Origin: Rhynchopus euleeides
Taxonomy: Eukaryota; Euglenozoa; Diplonemea; Diplonemida; Diplonemidae
Assembly (NCBI GenBank): GCA_963210315.1
Contig: OY723243.1
Coordinates: 62,001-126,000 of the forward strand
Length of the DNA stretch: 64,000 bases
Direction: 5' to 3'
Below, piece by piece: positions 23,953-34,661 of this stretch. The notes below the pieces were generated by a model that did not search any database, had not been told where the DNA came from, and saw only the letters and a program-made list of their open reading frames with translations. The translations under genes were made by a program, and so were the position numbers. The first letter of the stretch is position 1. Each line of letters opens with the position of its first letter.

Positions 23953-26900
23953 CTAGTGCACCGTGCACCGTGCACCGTGCAGCGCACCGTGTAGCGCCAC
24001 CCGCGCCGTGTGGATCTCCTCCAGGGAGGGGAGTCGCCCTTCGTCCGTTAGCTCCTGGCCCACCCTCTCGCGCCTGGCGGGGACGTCCCGAGGTTGCACC
24101 CGCTTCCTGCACTGCAGGCACGTGTCTTGCGCCTGCGCCGACATCACCTTGGCACAGATGACGCACTGCCTCATGCCCACCACGCGTAGAGCCCCCGGCG
24201 GCAACTCCTCCCCGCGTTTCACATGATCGCTCACATGCTCGCGGAGGGAGGCCTTCGAGGAGAAGGGCTTGTGTCGGCGGAGCGCCGACCCAGCGCAGGC
24301 CGTCATCGGGCAGAACAGCAGCTCCGGCGCGACGCCTAGCGGGATCGGCGTACTATCCGGCACCTCCGCCGGGCATTCGGGGGCGGCGGTGCTCCACGAG
24401 TCGGGGCCGAGTAGCGCATGCACCGCCGCGTCGCGCATCTTCTGTGCCTGCGCGTGCCCCAGAGTGACCGCCTCGTAGTGGTCGCTCGCAAAAGCGATCA
24501 CTCTGGTGCGCTGCGTCTCTTGGCCCTTCTTCAACCGCGGGGGGTCGACGCGAATCAGCGGGTGTGGTCCGCCCGACACCACCACAATCACCGTGTCCCA
24601 TGCCCCGGCCGCGAGGTGCAGAGCGAGGTGGTCTCCCCGCGCCGTCTTCGCCAGCCCATCGCGGTAACGCTCTGCCTGGCCAGCCGACTTCAGCAGCCTG
24701 GACAGCTGGGGCTTCACAGACTCCGACCCTGCCCTCGCTGCCAGCTCTTGCCGCATGCGGGCGATGTCCAGGGGCCCTGGGTGGGTGGGTCCGTGGAGGG
24801 CCACGAAGAGACAGTCCCTGGTCGCCGCGTTGGGGCATCTCTTGGCTCCGTACCCCTCCAACAACTCGTCCACACCGCCCCAGGCATCCTCATCGACCAT
24901 GTCGTGGTCGCCCCCCTGCATTGCCCGTGGGCCCAGCACCACACCCTCCTTGCTTCCCGTCACTCCCTCCGCCAGCAGCATGTGGGCGTGTGCATCCTTC
25001 CGCAAGACGCGCCACATGTCTCGGACGACCAGCTCTGTCGCCTCAGCCTCCCAAACACCCCCCGCGCTGCGAGCCGCCCATCCCGCCGACGTGCCCGCCG
25101 CGAGGGCAAGCGTCCCGATCACCGCCCACGGCGCGCCCCCGCTGGAGGCCCCTATCAGCAGCAGGAGCATGGCCCACCAACCCCTGTCGCCGCTCCATGC
25201 TCGTAGGCTGTTCGCCTGCAGCTCCAGCCTCAGCGCAGCTCGCCCTCGTTCGTTGCGAAGACGAGACCGACACACAGTGGAAGGCACCAGGGGGTCCAGG
25301 TGACGGCGGCGGCTGACCCATCGACTGCACCGTCGGGCCGGCCATGTCCACCTGCGCGCCACTACCCGTCTCCGTCTGAGGCACCCCCGCCATGCAAAGC
25401 CTGCCGTCAGCACCCACAGAGCGACGCACAATCCCGCCAGCCCCTGTGTGGCCACCACCGTCGCTTGGGGCGCCGCCTCCTCGAACCATCCGGCGCACCC
25501 CTCTACGGCTGTCTGCACCGTGCCCACGAGATCCGTGCCCCCTGCCAGACCTCCTGTGGCTGCCCATATCGCCCAGGAGGAGAGCTGCACGGCGCCCGGC
25601 CGCTGTCTACCCCAGAATCCGCGCGCCGCTCGTCGACTGCACAGCCACACAGCGCACAATACCACCGCCCCTGTCTCTAAGGCGCCGCCCCAGCCACCCG
25701 GCGCGGTGGCTGCAGCCCCCCAGAGGGCCCACGCCTCTTTCACTGCTGGAGGCAGCCCGAGGTGTCGGCACCTGGGCCAGGGCCCTAGCTTGCTCCCCGC
25801 TCGGACCACCTCTCGCACCACCGCCTGAGCGGCCAGCCATCCAGCTCCCATCAGCAGTGCCCCCGGACCCCATATACCCTCCCACGTTGGCCCCTGGGCC
25901 TCCCACCTGGCCCTCAGCAGCGCTCCCCAAGCGGCCTGCGGGGCCGCCTCCACCCATGGCCAGCGCGTGTGGGGCCCTGTCGCTGCCCACCCCGCCGCCC
26001 GCAACAGTCCATCCGCCACCCAGAGGGCCAGCACCAGCAGAGTGTTGCCCTCGAAGCTGCCGATGTTGTAGCTGTTGCGGTTGTCGAACCCACTTCCGGT
26101 CCGGGTGTCCGAGGGCGCCCCGGGGGACTGCTGCACTCCACCCGGATCGGTGATGGAGTCGTTGTTGTTGCCTCCGCTGTAGCGTCGCACGCCGTCCCCA
26201 TTACAGGCGCAGAAGGAGTCCTTCAGATCCGTGAGGGTCGGCTTGGGGTCAACACACGTCTGTCCGTCCCCACCCCGCTTGGACTGTTTGGACCCGCACG
26301 CATTCTTCGATAAAGTCGTTGATGCACCGGTGCTGGTCAGGCTCGGGTCCTTGTCGCAGGCGCAGATGGCGTCGTTCCTACGCGAGTACTTCCTGTTGGG
26401 GTCCTTGCAGGCCTGACCGTCACCACACGGCTTTGCCACGCACTTGTCGAATGTCGCTTTCGCACCAGTCACGTTCACCGAGTTGTCGACATCACAGGTG
26501 CAGATGAAGTCCTTCAGATCAGTGAGGGTCGGCTTGGGATCAACAACAGACGTCTGTCCACCACCACCCCTCCCCCCTGACCTCCTCCCTGCCACCACCC
26601 AGCCACCACCCAAAGGGGGGGGGGCCCAGCTCCCATTCCACCCACCACCCGATCCACCCGAGGGGCCCCCAAGGGGGGAGGGGAGAGACACCCGCAGTGC
26701 GGGCAGCGATACCGTCGGCCTGGATCCTCGGGGGACCTGGCCGAGCCAACTCGCGGGGACAGGGGGCGACCCTTTCTGCTGCTGTCGGTGGGCTGGGGCG
26801 AGGCCCGGCGGCTTCACCGTTAGCGGAACCGCCGCTTGCAGCATGTTGGGGGGACGTGGTGGGCGCGCCGCCGCCACTGCTATCCCGCGAGAGGGGCGCC

Positions 26901-27438
26901 TTGCCGGCGGGTGAGGCCGACGCGCTCCCCTGCCGTGCAGGCAGGGTGTTAGCAGAGGCCTCGCATGAGGCCCCTGCTCCTCTCGCCTGACACGCCCCTC
27001 GTCAGGGGCGGCCAGCCCGCGCTCTCCTGCTACCGGGGGCGACCCGGGCTGCCACCCCTTCCGCTGCTGTCGGTGGGCTGGGACACGGCCCGGCGGCTTC
27101 ACCGTTAGCGGAACCGCCGCTTGCAGCATGTTGGGGGGACGTGGTGGGCTCGCCGCCGCCACTGCTATCCCACGAGAGGGGCGCTTTGCCGGCGGGTGAG
27201 GCCGACGCGCTCCCCTGCCTTGCAGGCAGGGTGTCAGCAGAGGCCTCGCATGAGGCCCCTGCTCCTCTCGCCTGACACGCCCCTCATCAGGGGCGGCCAG
27301 CCCGCGCTCGCCTGCTACCGGGGGCGACCCGGGCTGCCTCTGCTCCAGCGGTGCTGTCGTCAGCACCGCGAGCGCCACCACCGCCAGCGTCGCCACCATC
27401 GGGGCCTGCCATCGCCTGGGCGGCTCTCGCCCTACCAT
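23953..27438 (-). CDS. RT-less OTU protein with Cys-rich repeats (array copy 1)
   Basis: 1161 residues from the ATG at 27438, two bases after the AG of the leader. N-terminus: charged, then MVATLAVVALAVLTTA, which resembles a signal peptide. Then two 95-residue repeats (nt 26774-27343, GSPPVAGERG core), a Pro/Gly linker, a Cys-rich part (~297-420) with PKPTLTDLKD(F/S)...C.C and GDGQ.C.DP repeats of extracellular EGF-like look, a Trp-rich part with four hydrophobic stretches (~450-790), and an OTU domain with RDCLF (Cys876) and DHYEAV (His987), preceded by PNAA as in M1. C2H2-like and CxxC fingers follow (~1038-1107). Similarity to M1 stops after LPSLEEI, just before the RT; the last residues come from a GTGCACC repeat. 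It is the 5' half of a retroelement, or a protein built from one. Confidence 0.8.
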   Translation of the reverse strand: MVGREPPRRWQAPMVATLAVVALAVLTTAPLEQRQPGSPPVAGERGLAAPDEGRVRREEQGPHARPLLTPCLQGRGARRPHPPAKRPSRGIAVAAASPPRPPNMLQAAVPLTVKPPGRVPAHRQQRKGWQPGSPPVAGERGLAAPDEGRVRREEQGPHARPLLTPCLHGRGARRPHPPARRPSRGIAVAAARPPRPPNMLQAAVPLTVKPPGLAPAHRQQQKGSPPVPASWLGQVPRGSRPTVSLPALRVSLPSPLGGPSGGSGGGWNGSWAPPPLGGGWVVAGRRSGGRGGGGQTSVVDPKPTLTDLKDFICTCDVDNSVNVTGAKATFDKCVAKPCGDGQACKDPNRKYSRRNDAICACDKDPSLTSTGASTTLSKNACGSKQSKRGGDGQTCVDPKPTLTDLKDSFCACNGDGVRRYSGGNNNDSITDPGGVQQSPGAPSDTRTGSGFDNRNSYNIGSFEGNTLLVLALWVADGLLRAAGWAATGPHTRWPWVEAAPQAAWGALLRARWEAQGPTWEGIWGPGALLMGAGWLAAQAVVREVVRAGSKLGPWPRCRHLGLPPAVKEAWALWGAAATAPGGWGGALETGAVVLCAVWLCSRRAARGFWGRQRPGAVQLSSWAIWAATGGLAGGTDLVGTVQTAVEGCAGWFEEAAPQATVVATQGLAGLCVALWVLTAGFAWRGCLRRRRVVARRWTWPARRCSRWVSRRRHLDPLVPSTVCRSRLRNERGRAALRLELQANSLRAWSGDRGWWAMLLLLIGASSGGAPWAVIGTLALAAGTSAGWAARSAGGVWEAEATELVVRDMWRVLRKDAHAHMLLAEGVTGSKEGVVLGPRAMQGGDHDMVDEDAWGGVDELLEGYGAKRCPNAATRDCLFVALHGPTHPGPLDIARMRQELAARAGSESVKPQLSRLLKSAGQAERYRDGLAKTARGDHLALHLAAGAWDTVIVVVSGGPHPLIRVDPPRLKKGQETQRTRVIAFASDHYEAVTLGHAQAQKMRDAAVHALLGPDSWSTAAPECPAEVPDSTPIPLGVAPELLFCPMTACAGSALRRHKPFSSKASLREHVSDHVKRGEELPPGALRVVGMRQCVICAKVMSAQAQDTCLQCRKRVQPRDVPARRERVGQELTDEGRLPSLEEIHTARVALHGALHGARCTVH

Positions 27439-27711
27439 CGCTCGTGCTCGTGGGGTTGGGGGTTGGGGGAGTGGAGGGGGATGGATGGTGGGGAACAGAG
27501 CCCAAGGGACAAGTGGCCCAAGGGGGAGTGGGTTGTTGTTGAGGAAGTAACTCTAAGGCCCAACCTGCCCTCCCGGCTCCGCCCGCCCACAAGGTCAAGA
27601 AGATTGGAAAGGGGAAAAGGGTGAGGGAAGGGGTGGGATGGGGGATGCCCAAGGGAGGGAGGGGGGGGACCCAACCAAACCCAACCGACCAGGGAGCACG
27701 AGTGTGTATAC

Positions 27712-27747
27712 CAATGAAGTACAGAAACTGTAGCTTAAGAAATCGTT
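27712..27747 (-). ncRNA. SL exon, array copy 1
   Basis: Same as copy 0, heading the OTU ORF that ends at 23953. Confidence 0.8.
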
Positions 27748-28337
27748 TTTTTCCCTTTGATGAAGGGGCTTCGATGGCATTTTACCTCATGCGAGATGGC
27801 CCGGTCGGTTATTCTTTTCCCCCCCTCCCTGATAACATTGAATTTGATGATCTTTTTTACTCCATGTCTCTCTGCCTCTGAAGTGCTGAAGGTGAGTATC
27901 CCTGTGATGAGAATATACACACCGTATTCCTTTCTCTCTCTCTCTTTCTCACTCCGATCTAATCCCCGATCACAGCCGCCTCCACCCCGCTCTCTCGTGA
28001 GAGAGCTTCTTCGAAACTCGCCGGTGAGTGAACACATCAGAGGGCCTCATCTATCCACAATGGACTCACCTAGACATGCACGCTTTCAGACCTGGCCTTG
28101 TGACCCCATCCCATCCCACGACACACCGAAGGCGCTGCAACATCTGGTGCAAGAGGGATGAGCGCTTGGGGGCGGCAAGCGGTCCACGGTCTAACCGCAG
28201 AGACTGCCCACTCAAGGACACGACACACATAACACACATATTCGTGTCACATCGACCACAATGCTTTTGAGAGTTGTGTTCACAACGCAGGAAACTGTGC
28301 CAGTGCAGATCCTTGCAGAACATCGACGGTACAGAAG

Positions 28338-28697
28338 GTGACCCAGAATGGGCACATTCTGCGCCTCACCCTGCGGAGGCTGCGCGCAACGCAGGACTTG
28401 GAGGCGAAGGAGTACGAGGTGGACCTGCACATCCCCTCCAAGTACCTGCTGGACCCGGGTCACGCTGCGCAGGTCAAGGACCGTGAGGGGATCGTCGTTG
28501 TGAGGCAGCTGCTGGTGGATTCTGGCGGCGAACAGTCGATACAGGCAACGACTGACACCGGCAAGTTTACAGACTTGCTGGATGGCGACGAAGATGAAGA
28601 AGAGGAACTGGACGATGAGGCAAGTGAGACTGCCCCCCCACCTAGCCCAAGCCAATCTAACTCAGGCCCAACGCAGGTGGATGTGGATGACATTTGA
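28338..28697 (+). CDS. Module gene 1, acidic last exon (unit 2)
   Basis: Same product as in unit 1 (22080-22439). Confidence 0.5.
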   Translation: MTQNGHILRLTLRRLRATQDLEAKEYEVDLHIPSKYLLDPGHAAQVKDREGIVVVRQLLVDSGGEQSIQATTDTGKFTDLLDGDEDEEEELDDEASETAPPPSPSQSNSGPTQVDVDDI

Positions 28698-28850
28698 TGA
28701 TCCAGTGTGAGTGTGGAAGCGTCAACGTATATGAAAGCAAACGGAAGAAAAGGTGCAGAACGATCGCAGTGACACTTTCCCTTTTTTGGTTATCACTCTT
28801 GACGTCATCCTCCCCCCGCCGGTTCCTCAGGCATAGCCTTTTTTGTTGGG

Positions 28851-29504
28851 ATGCACACACACACCACAGGAGAGCCGGGTGGGAATGGTTCCGAAGAGAC
28901 AATGCAAGATGAAATGTCCTTGATGGCTGAGGGTATTCGCAGGTCACGATTTGTGGCAGGGACGTCCATCCGGAAGTGCGGTGAAATCTCGAAATGCATT
29001 CGAGAGACGTTTCGGGAGCACGGGAAGGCGCCTGAGAGGCACGGGCTCTCCCCGGCGACGGTGAGGAAGCATGAAGAGCACCTCCAGAGAGTGGTCGAGG
29101 CAAGGAGGGGTAGTTTGCTCAAAACTCTCGAGCACATTGTCGAAACACACCTGCATCGCATCGACATGGAACACCCTCGTGTTGTCCTGACTGCTGATGG
29201 CTATAACCCGGGCAGCAGGGACCTCACAGCCAGGATCCGCTTAGCTGCAGGTATTGCTCTAAGCTTTGGAAGCTGGCAACGGTCGAAGCAAGATCTACTC
29301 AGCCTGTGCCTCGGAAAGGACTATGGAGCGCGACCTCATTCTTTTCGAGATCCAACAACTTCAAAGTTGGGGCGAGAATGGGCTTTGGGGGGGTTCAGGA
29401 CATACTCCGAAGTTAATGACCGCCGTTGGGGCATTCAATGTGTGTTCATGTGTTGTTGCGGGCAGCTGGGAAAAGGCAACAGGATCTCTCTACCGAAGAC
29501 TTGA
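28851..29504 (+). CDS. Module gene 2, transposase-like N-terminal part (unit 2)
   Basis: Same product as at 22593-23246; the acceptor-like CAG is kept at 28829-28830. Confidence 0.5.
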   Translation: MHTHTTGEPGGNGSEETMQDEMSLMAEGIRRSRFVAGTSIRKCGEISKCIRETFREHGKAPERHGLSPATVRKHEEHLQRVVEARRGSLLKTLEHIVETHLHRIDMEHPRVVLTADGYNPGSRDLTARIRLAAGIALSFGSWQRSKQDLLSLCLGKDYGARPHSFRDPTTSKLGREWALGGFRTYSEVNDRRWGIQCVFMCCCGQLGKGNRISLPKT

Positions 29505-29958
29505 GTCTGCTGGGCTGGCGGACCACGTCAAAGAGAGAGGTCAGAGCGGGTGTGTCTTTTGGATTGATCCGAAAAAACCACCGAAAACCATACTGAACGT
29601 GTGTGTGTGTGGCAAGGAACCTTGGGGTGTGCCTCCCACCCCTACTCAAGAAGAAACCCAGTCTCTCCCGGAGGAGGTTCATGAATTTCGATGCATTATT
29701 TGTGACTACTCCTCAGCAAAGAAAACGTCTCTGTTTGCACACTACGATGCAAAGCACAGACCAGGGAGCAATGTCCCTTGCTCGTCATGCACAATCGAAT
29801 GCAAAATATGTCACACAACAATAAGATTGAAGGGACAAAGCCAGCACTACCTGGCCCACCACCCCCGCTCTCTCACAACAAAACGTTGCTTACTTTGCTT
29901 TGAGACCTTCCGTAGTGTCCGTGAACGCGATCTCCACATGAAGACTGACCATCCTTGA
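29266..29958 (+). CDS. C2H2 zinc-finger frame (unit 2)
   Basis: Same as at 23008-23700, with all three finger motifs. Confidence 0.5.
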   Translation: MEAGNGRSKIYSACASERTMERDLILFEIQQLQSWGENGLWGGSGHTPKLMTAVGAFNVCSCVVAGSWEKATGSLYRRLESAGLADHVKERGQSGCVFWIDPKKPPKTILNVCVCGKEPWGVPPTPTQEETQSLPEEVHEFRCIICDYSSAKKTSLFAHYDAKHRPGSNVPCSSCTIECKICHTTIRLKGQSQHYLAHHPRSLTTKRCLLCFETFRSVRERDLHMKTDHP

Positions 29959-30088
29959 GAAGGGGACAAGGAAATTCGCAACAAAGTCCAGCGCTGATAT
30001 GCCACCACACCTCATATCCCAAGCACACACCCAACTGTGCGTTTTTCCCTTCATATTTGGGCGTTCTTCCTGCAGTACAGTGTATAGA

Positions 30089-30178
30089 GTTGTCGAGTCG
30101 ACAACTGCCAGTTGTCGACTCGACAAGTGCCAGTTGTCGAGTCGACAACTGGCAGTTGTCGAGTTTGAGGTTGTCGAC
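30089..30178. repeat. 22-bp-period palindrome tract (unit 2)
   Basis: Four complete units as in unit 1. Confidence 0.85.
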
Positions 30179-30210
30179 TCCACTAGTTGAGGTCACTCGT
30201 AACTACCAAA

Positions 30211-33200
30211 CTAGTGCACCGTGCACCGTGCACCGTGCAGCGCACCGTGTAGCGCCACCCGCGCCGTGTGGATCTCCTCCAGGGAGGGGAGTCGCCCTTC
30301 GTCCGTTAGCTCCTGGCCCACCCTCTCGCGCCTGGCGGGGACGTCCCGAGGTTGCACCCGCTTCCTGCACTGCAGGCACGTGTCTTGCGCCTGCGCCGAC
30401 ATCACCTTGGCACAGATGACGCACTGCCTCATGCCCACCACGCGTAGAGCCCCCGGCGGCAACTCCTCCCCGCGTTTCACATGATCGCTCACATGCTCGC
30501 GGAGGGAGGCCTTCGAGGAGAAGGGCTTGTGTCGGCGGAGCGCCGACCCAGCGCAGGCCGTCATCGGGCAGAACAGCAGCTCCGGCGCGACGCCTAGCGG
30601 GATCGGCGTACTATCCGGCACCTCCGCCGGGCATTCGGGGGCGGCGGTGCTCCACGAGTCGGGGCCGAGTAGCGCATGCACCGCCGCGTCGCGCATCTTC
30701 TGTGCCTGCGCGTGCCCCAGAGTGACCGCCTCGTAGTGGTCGCTCGCAAAAGCGATCACTCTGGTGCGCTGCGTCTCTTGGCCCTTCTTCAACCGCGGGG
30801 GGTCGACGCGAATCAGCGGGTGTGGTCCGCCCGACACCACCACAATCACCGTGTCCCATGCCCCGGCCGCGAGGTGCAGAGCGAGGTGGTCTCCCCGCGC
30901 CGTCTTCGCCAGCCCATCGCGGTAACGCTCTGCCTGGCCAGCCGACTTCAGCAGCCTGGACAGCTGGGGCTTCACAGACTCCGACCCTGCCCTCGCTGCC
31001 AGCTCTTGCCGCATGCGGGCGATGTCCAGGGGCCCTGGGTGGGTGGGTCCGTGGAGGGCCACGAAGAGACAGTCCCTGGTCGCCGCGTTGGGGCATCTCT
31101 TGGCTCCGTACCCCTCCAACAACTCGTCCACACCGCCCCAGGCATCCTCATCGACCATGTCGTGGTCGCCCCCCTGCATTGCCCGTGGGCCCAGCACCAC
31201 ACCCTCCTTGCTTCCCGTCACTCCCTCCGCCAGCAGCATGTGGGCGTGTGCATCCTTCCGCAAGACGCGCCACATGTCTCGGACGACCAGCTCTGTCGCC
31301 TCAGCCTCCCAAACACCCCCCGCGCTGCGAGCCGCCCATCCCGCCGACGTGCCCGCCGCGAGGGCAAGCGTCCCGATCACCGCCCACGGCGCGCCCCCGC
31401 TGGAGGCCCCTATCAGCAGCAGGAGCATGGCCCACCAACCCCTGTCGCCGCTCCATGCTCGTAGGCTGTTCGCCTGCAGCTCCAGCCTCAGCGCAGCTCG
31501 CCCTCGTTCGTTGCGAAGACGAGACCGACACACAGTGGAAGGCACCAGGGGGTCCAGGTGACGGCGGCGGCTGACCCATCGACTGCACCGTCGGGCCGGC
31601 CATGTCCACCTGCGCGCCACTACCCGTCTCCGTCTGAGGCACCCCCGCCATGCAAAGCCTGCCGTCAGCACCCACAGAGCGACGCACAATCCCGCCAGCC
31701 CCTGTGTGGCCACCACCGTCGCTTGGGGCGCCGCCTCCTCGAACCATCCGGCGCACCCCTCTACGGCTGTCTGCACCGTGCCCACGAGATCCGTGCCCCC
31801 TGCCAGACCTCCTGTGGCTGCCCATATCGCCCAGGAGGAGAGCTGCACGGCGCCCGGCCGCTGTCTACCCCAGAATCCGCGCGCCGCTCGTCGACTGCAC
31901 AGCCACACAGCGCACAATACCACCGCCCCTGTCTCTAAGGCGCCGCCCCAGCCACCCGGCGCGGTGGCTGCAGCCCCCCAGAGGGCCCACGCCTCTTTCA
32001 CTGCTGGAGGCAGCCCGAGGTGTCGGCACCTGGGCCAGGGCCCTAGCTTGCTCCCCGCTCGGACCACCTCTCGCACCACCGCCTGAGCGGCCAGCCATCC
32101 AGCTCCCATCAGCAGTGCCCCCGGACCCCATATACCCTCCCACGTTGGCCCCTGGGCCTCCCACCTGGCCCTCAGCAGCGCTCCCCAAGCGGCCTGCGGG
32201 GCCGCCTCCACCCATGGCCAGCGCGTGTGGGGCCCTGTCGCTGCCCACCCCGCCGCCCGCAACAGTCCATCCGCCACCCAGAGGGCCAGCACCAGCAGAG
32301 TGTTGCCCTCGAAGCTGCCGATGTTGTAGCTGTTGCGGTTGTCGAACCCACTTCCGGTCCGGGTGTCCGAGGGCGCCCCGGGGGACTGCTGCACTCCACC
32401 CGGATCGGTGATGGAGTCGTTGTTGTTGCCTCCGCTGTAGCGTCGCACGCCGTCCCCATTACAGGCGCAGAAGGAGTCCTTCAGATCCGTGAGGGTCGGC
32501 TTGGGGTCAACACACGTCTGTCCGTCCCCACCCCGCTTGGACTGTTTGGACCCGCACGCATTCTTCGATAAAGTCGTTGATGCACCGGTGCTGGTCAGGC
32601 TCGGGTCCTTGTCGCAGGCGCAGATGGCGTCGTTCCTACGCGAGTACTTCCTGTTGGGGTCCTTGCAGGCCTGACCGTCACCACACGGCTTTGCCACGCA
32701 CTTGTCGAATGTCGCTTTCGCACCAGTCACGTTCACCGAGTTGTCGACATCACAGGTGCAGATGAAGTCCTTCAGATCAGTGAGGGTCGGCTTGGGATCA
32801 ACAACAGACGTCTGTCCACCACCACCCCTCCCCCCTGACCTCCTCCCTGCCACCACCCAGCCACCACCCAAAGGGGGGGGGGCCCAGCTCCCATTCCACC
32901 CACCACCCGATCCACCCGAGGGGCCCCCAAGGGGGGAGGGGAGAGACACCCGCAGTGCGGGCAGCGATACCGTCGGCCTGGATCCTCGGGGGACCTGGCC
33001 GAGCCAACTCGCGGGGACAGGGGGCGACCCTTTCTGCTGCTGTCGGTGGGCTGGGGCGAGGCCCGGCGGCTTCACCGTTAGCGGAACCGCCGCTTGCAGC
33101 ATGTTGGGGGGACGTGGTGGGCGCGCCGCCGCCACTGCTATCCCGCGAGAGGGGCGCCTTGCCGGCGGGTGAGGCCGACGCGCTCCCCTGCCGTGCAGGC

Positions 33201-33696
33201 AGGGTGTTAGCAGAGGCCTCGCATGAGGCCCCTGCTCCTCTCGCCTGACACGCCCCTCGTCAGGGGCGGCCAGCCCGCGCTCTCCTGCTACCGGGGGCGA
33301 CCCGGGCTGCCACCCCTTCCGCTGCTGTCGGTGGGCTGGGACACGGCCCGGCGGCTTCACCGTTAGCGGAACCGCCGCTTGCAGCATGTTGGGGGGACGT
33401 GGTGGGCTCGCCGCCGCCACTGCTATCCCACGAGAGGGGCGCTTTGCCGGCGGGTGAGGCCGACGCGCTCCCCTGCCTTGCAGGCAGGGTGTCAGCAGAG
33501 GCCTCGCATGAGGCCCCTGCTCCTCTCGCCTGACACGCCCCTCATCAGGGGCGGCCAGCCCGCGCTCGCCTGCTACCGGGGGCGACCCGGGCTGCCTCTG
33601 CTCCAGCGGTGCTGTCGTCAGCACCGCGAGCGCCACCACCGCCAGCGTCGCCACCATCGGGGCCTGCCATCGCCTGGGCGGCTCTCGCCCTACCAT
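30211..33696 (-). CDS. RT-less OTU protein (array copy 2)
   Basis: 1161 residues, no visible difference from copy 1. Confidence 0.8.
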   Translation of the reverse strand: MVGREPPRRWQAPMVATLAVVALAVLTTAPLEQRQPGSPPVAGERGLAAPDEGRVRREEQGPHARPLLTPCLQGRGARRPHPPAKRPSRGIAVAAASPPRPPNMLQAAVPLTVKPPGRVPAHRQQRKGWQPGSPPVAGERGLAAPDEGRVRREEQGPHARPLLTPCLHGRGARRPHPPARRPSRGIAVAAARPPRPPNMLQAAVPLTVKPPGLAPAHRQQQKGSPPVPASWLGQVPRGSRPTVSLPALRVSLPSPLGGPSGGSGGGWNGSWAPPPLGGGWVVAGRRSGGRGGGGQTSVVDPKPTLTDLKDFICTCDVDNSVNVTGAKATFDKCVAKPCGDGQACKDPNRKYSRRNDAICACDKDPSLTSTGASTTLSKNACGSKQSKRGGDGQTCVDPKPTLTDLKDSFCACNGDGVRRYSGGNNNDSITDPGGVQQSPGAPSDTRTGSGFDNRNSYNIGSFEGNTLLVLALWVADGLLRAAGWAATGPHTRWPWVEAAPQAAWGALLRARWEAQGPTWEGIWGPGALLMGAGWLAAQAVVREVVRAGSKLGPWPRCRHLGLPPAVKEAWALWGAAATAPGGWGGALETGAVVLCAVWLCSRRAARGFWGRQRPGAVQLSSWAIWAATGGLAGGTDLVGTVQTAVEGCAGWFEEAAPQATVVATQGLAGLCVALWVLTAGFAWRGCLRRRRVVARRWTWPARRCSRWVSRRRHLDPLVPSTVCRSRLRNERGRAALRLELQANSLRAWSGDRGWWAMLLLLIGASSGGAPWAVIGTLALAAGTSAGWAARSAGGVWEAEATELVVRDMWRVLRKDAHAHMLLAEGVTGSKEGVVLGPRAMQGGDHDMVDEDAWGGVDELLEGYGAKRCPNAATRDCLFVALHGPTHPGPLDIARMRQELAARAGSESVKPQLSRLLKSAGQAERYRDGLAKTARGDHLALHLAAGAWDTVIVVVSGGPHPLIRVDPPRLKKGQETQRTRVIAFASDHYEAVTLGHAQAQKMRDAAVHALLGPDSWSTAAPECPAEVPDSTPIPLGVAPELLFCPMTACAGSALRRHKPFSSKASLREHVSDHVKRGEELPPGALRVVGMRQCVICAKVMSAQAQDTCLQCRKRVQPRDVPARRERVGQELTDEGRLPSLEEIHTARVALHGALHGARCTVH

Positions 33697-33969
33697 CGCT
33701 CGTGCTCGTGGGGTTGGGGGTTGGGGGAGTGGAGGGGGATGGATGGTGGGGAACAGAGCCCAAGGGACAAGTGGCCCAAGGGGGAGTGGGTTGTTGTTGA
33801 GGAAGTAACTCTAAGGCCCAACCTGCCCTCCCGGCTCCGCCCGCCCACAAGGTCAAGAAGATTGGAAAGGGGAAAAGGGTGAGGGAAGGGGTGGGATGGG
33901 GGATGCCCAAGGGAGGGAGGGGGGGGACCCAACCAAACCCAACCGACCAGGGAGCACGAGTGTGTATAC

Positions 33970-34005
33970 CAATGAAGTACAGAAACTGTAGCTTAAGAAA
34001 TCGTT
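33970..34005 (-). ncRNA. SL exon, array copy 2
   Basis: Heads the OTU ORF 30211-33696; same sequence as copy 0. Confidence 0.8.
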
Positions 34006-34213
34006 TTTTTCCCTTTGATGAAGGGGCTTCGATGGCATTTTACCTCATGCGAGATGGCCCGGTCGGTTATTCTTTTCCCCCCCTCCCTGATAACATTGAA
34101 TTTGATGATCTTTTTTACTCCATGTCTCTCTGCCTCTGAAGTGCTGAAGGTGAGTATCCCTGTGATGAGAATATACACACCGTATTCCTTTCTCTCTCTC
34201 TCTTTCTCACTCC

Positions 34214-34345
34214 GATCTAATCCCCGATCACAGCCGCCTCCACCCCGCTCTCTCGTGAGAGAGCTTCTTCGAAACTCGCGATCTAATCCCCGATCACAGC
34301 CGCCTCCACCCCGCTCTCTCGTGAGAGAGCTTCTTCGAAACTCGC
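34214..34345. repeat. 66-bp tandem duplication, unit 3 only
   Basis: The 66 bp starting GATCTAATCCCCGATCACAG are present twice (34214 and 34280). The block contains the CACAG acceptor and the short exon of module gene 1, so this copy has two acceptors. Confidence 0.9.
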
Positions 34346-34661
34346 CGGTGAGTGAACACATCAGAGGGCCTCATCTATCCACAATGGACTCACCTAGACA
34401 TGCACGCTTTCAGACCTGGCCTTGTGACCCCATCCCATCCCACGACACACCGAAGGCGCTGCAACATCTGGTGCAAGAGGGATGAGCGCTTGGGGGCGGC
34501 AAGCGGTCCACGGTCTAACCGCAGAGACTGCCCACTCAAGGACACGACACACATAACACACATATTCGTGTCACATCGACCACAATGCTTTTGAGAGTTG
34601 TGTTCACAACGCAGGAAACTGTGCCAGTGCAGATCCTTGCAGAACATCGACGGTACAGAAG

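Noticed and set aside
24418..26153. Long plus-strand ORFs over the OTU gene (250-262 residues)
   Set aside because: Antisense frames kept open by high GC; Pro/Arg/Ala-rich without domain features.
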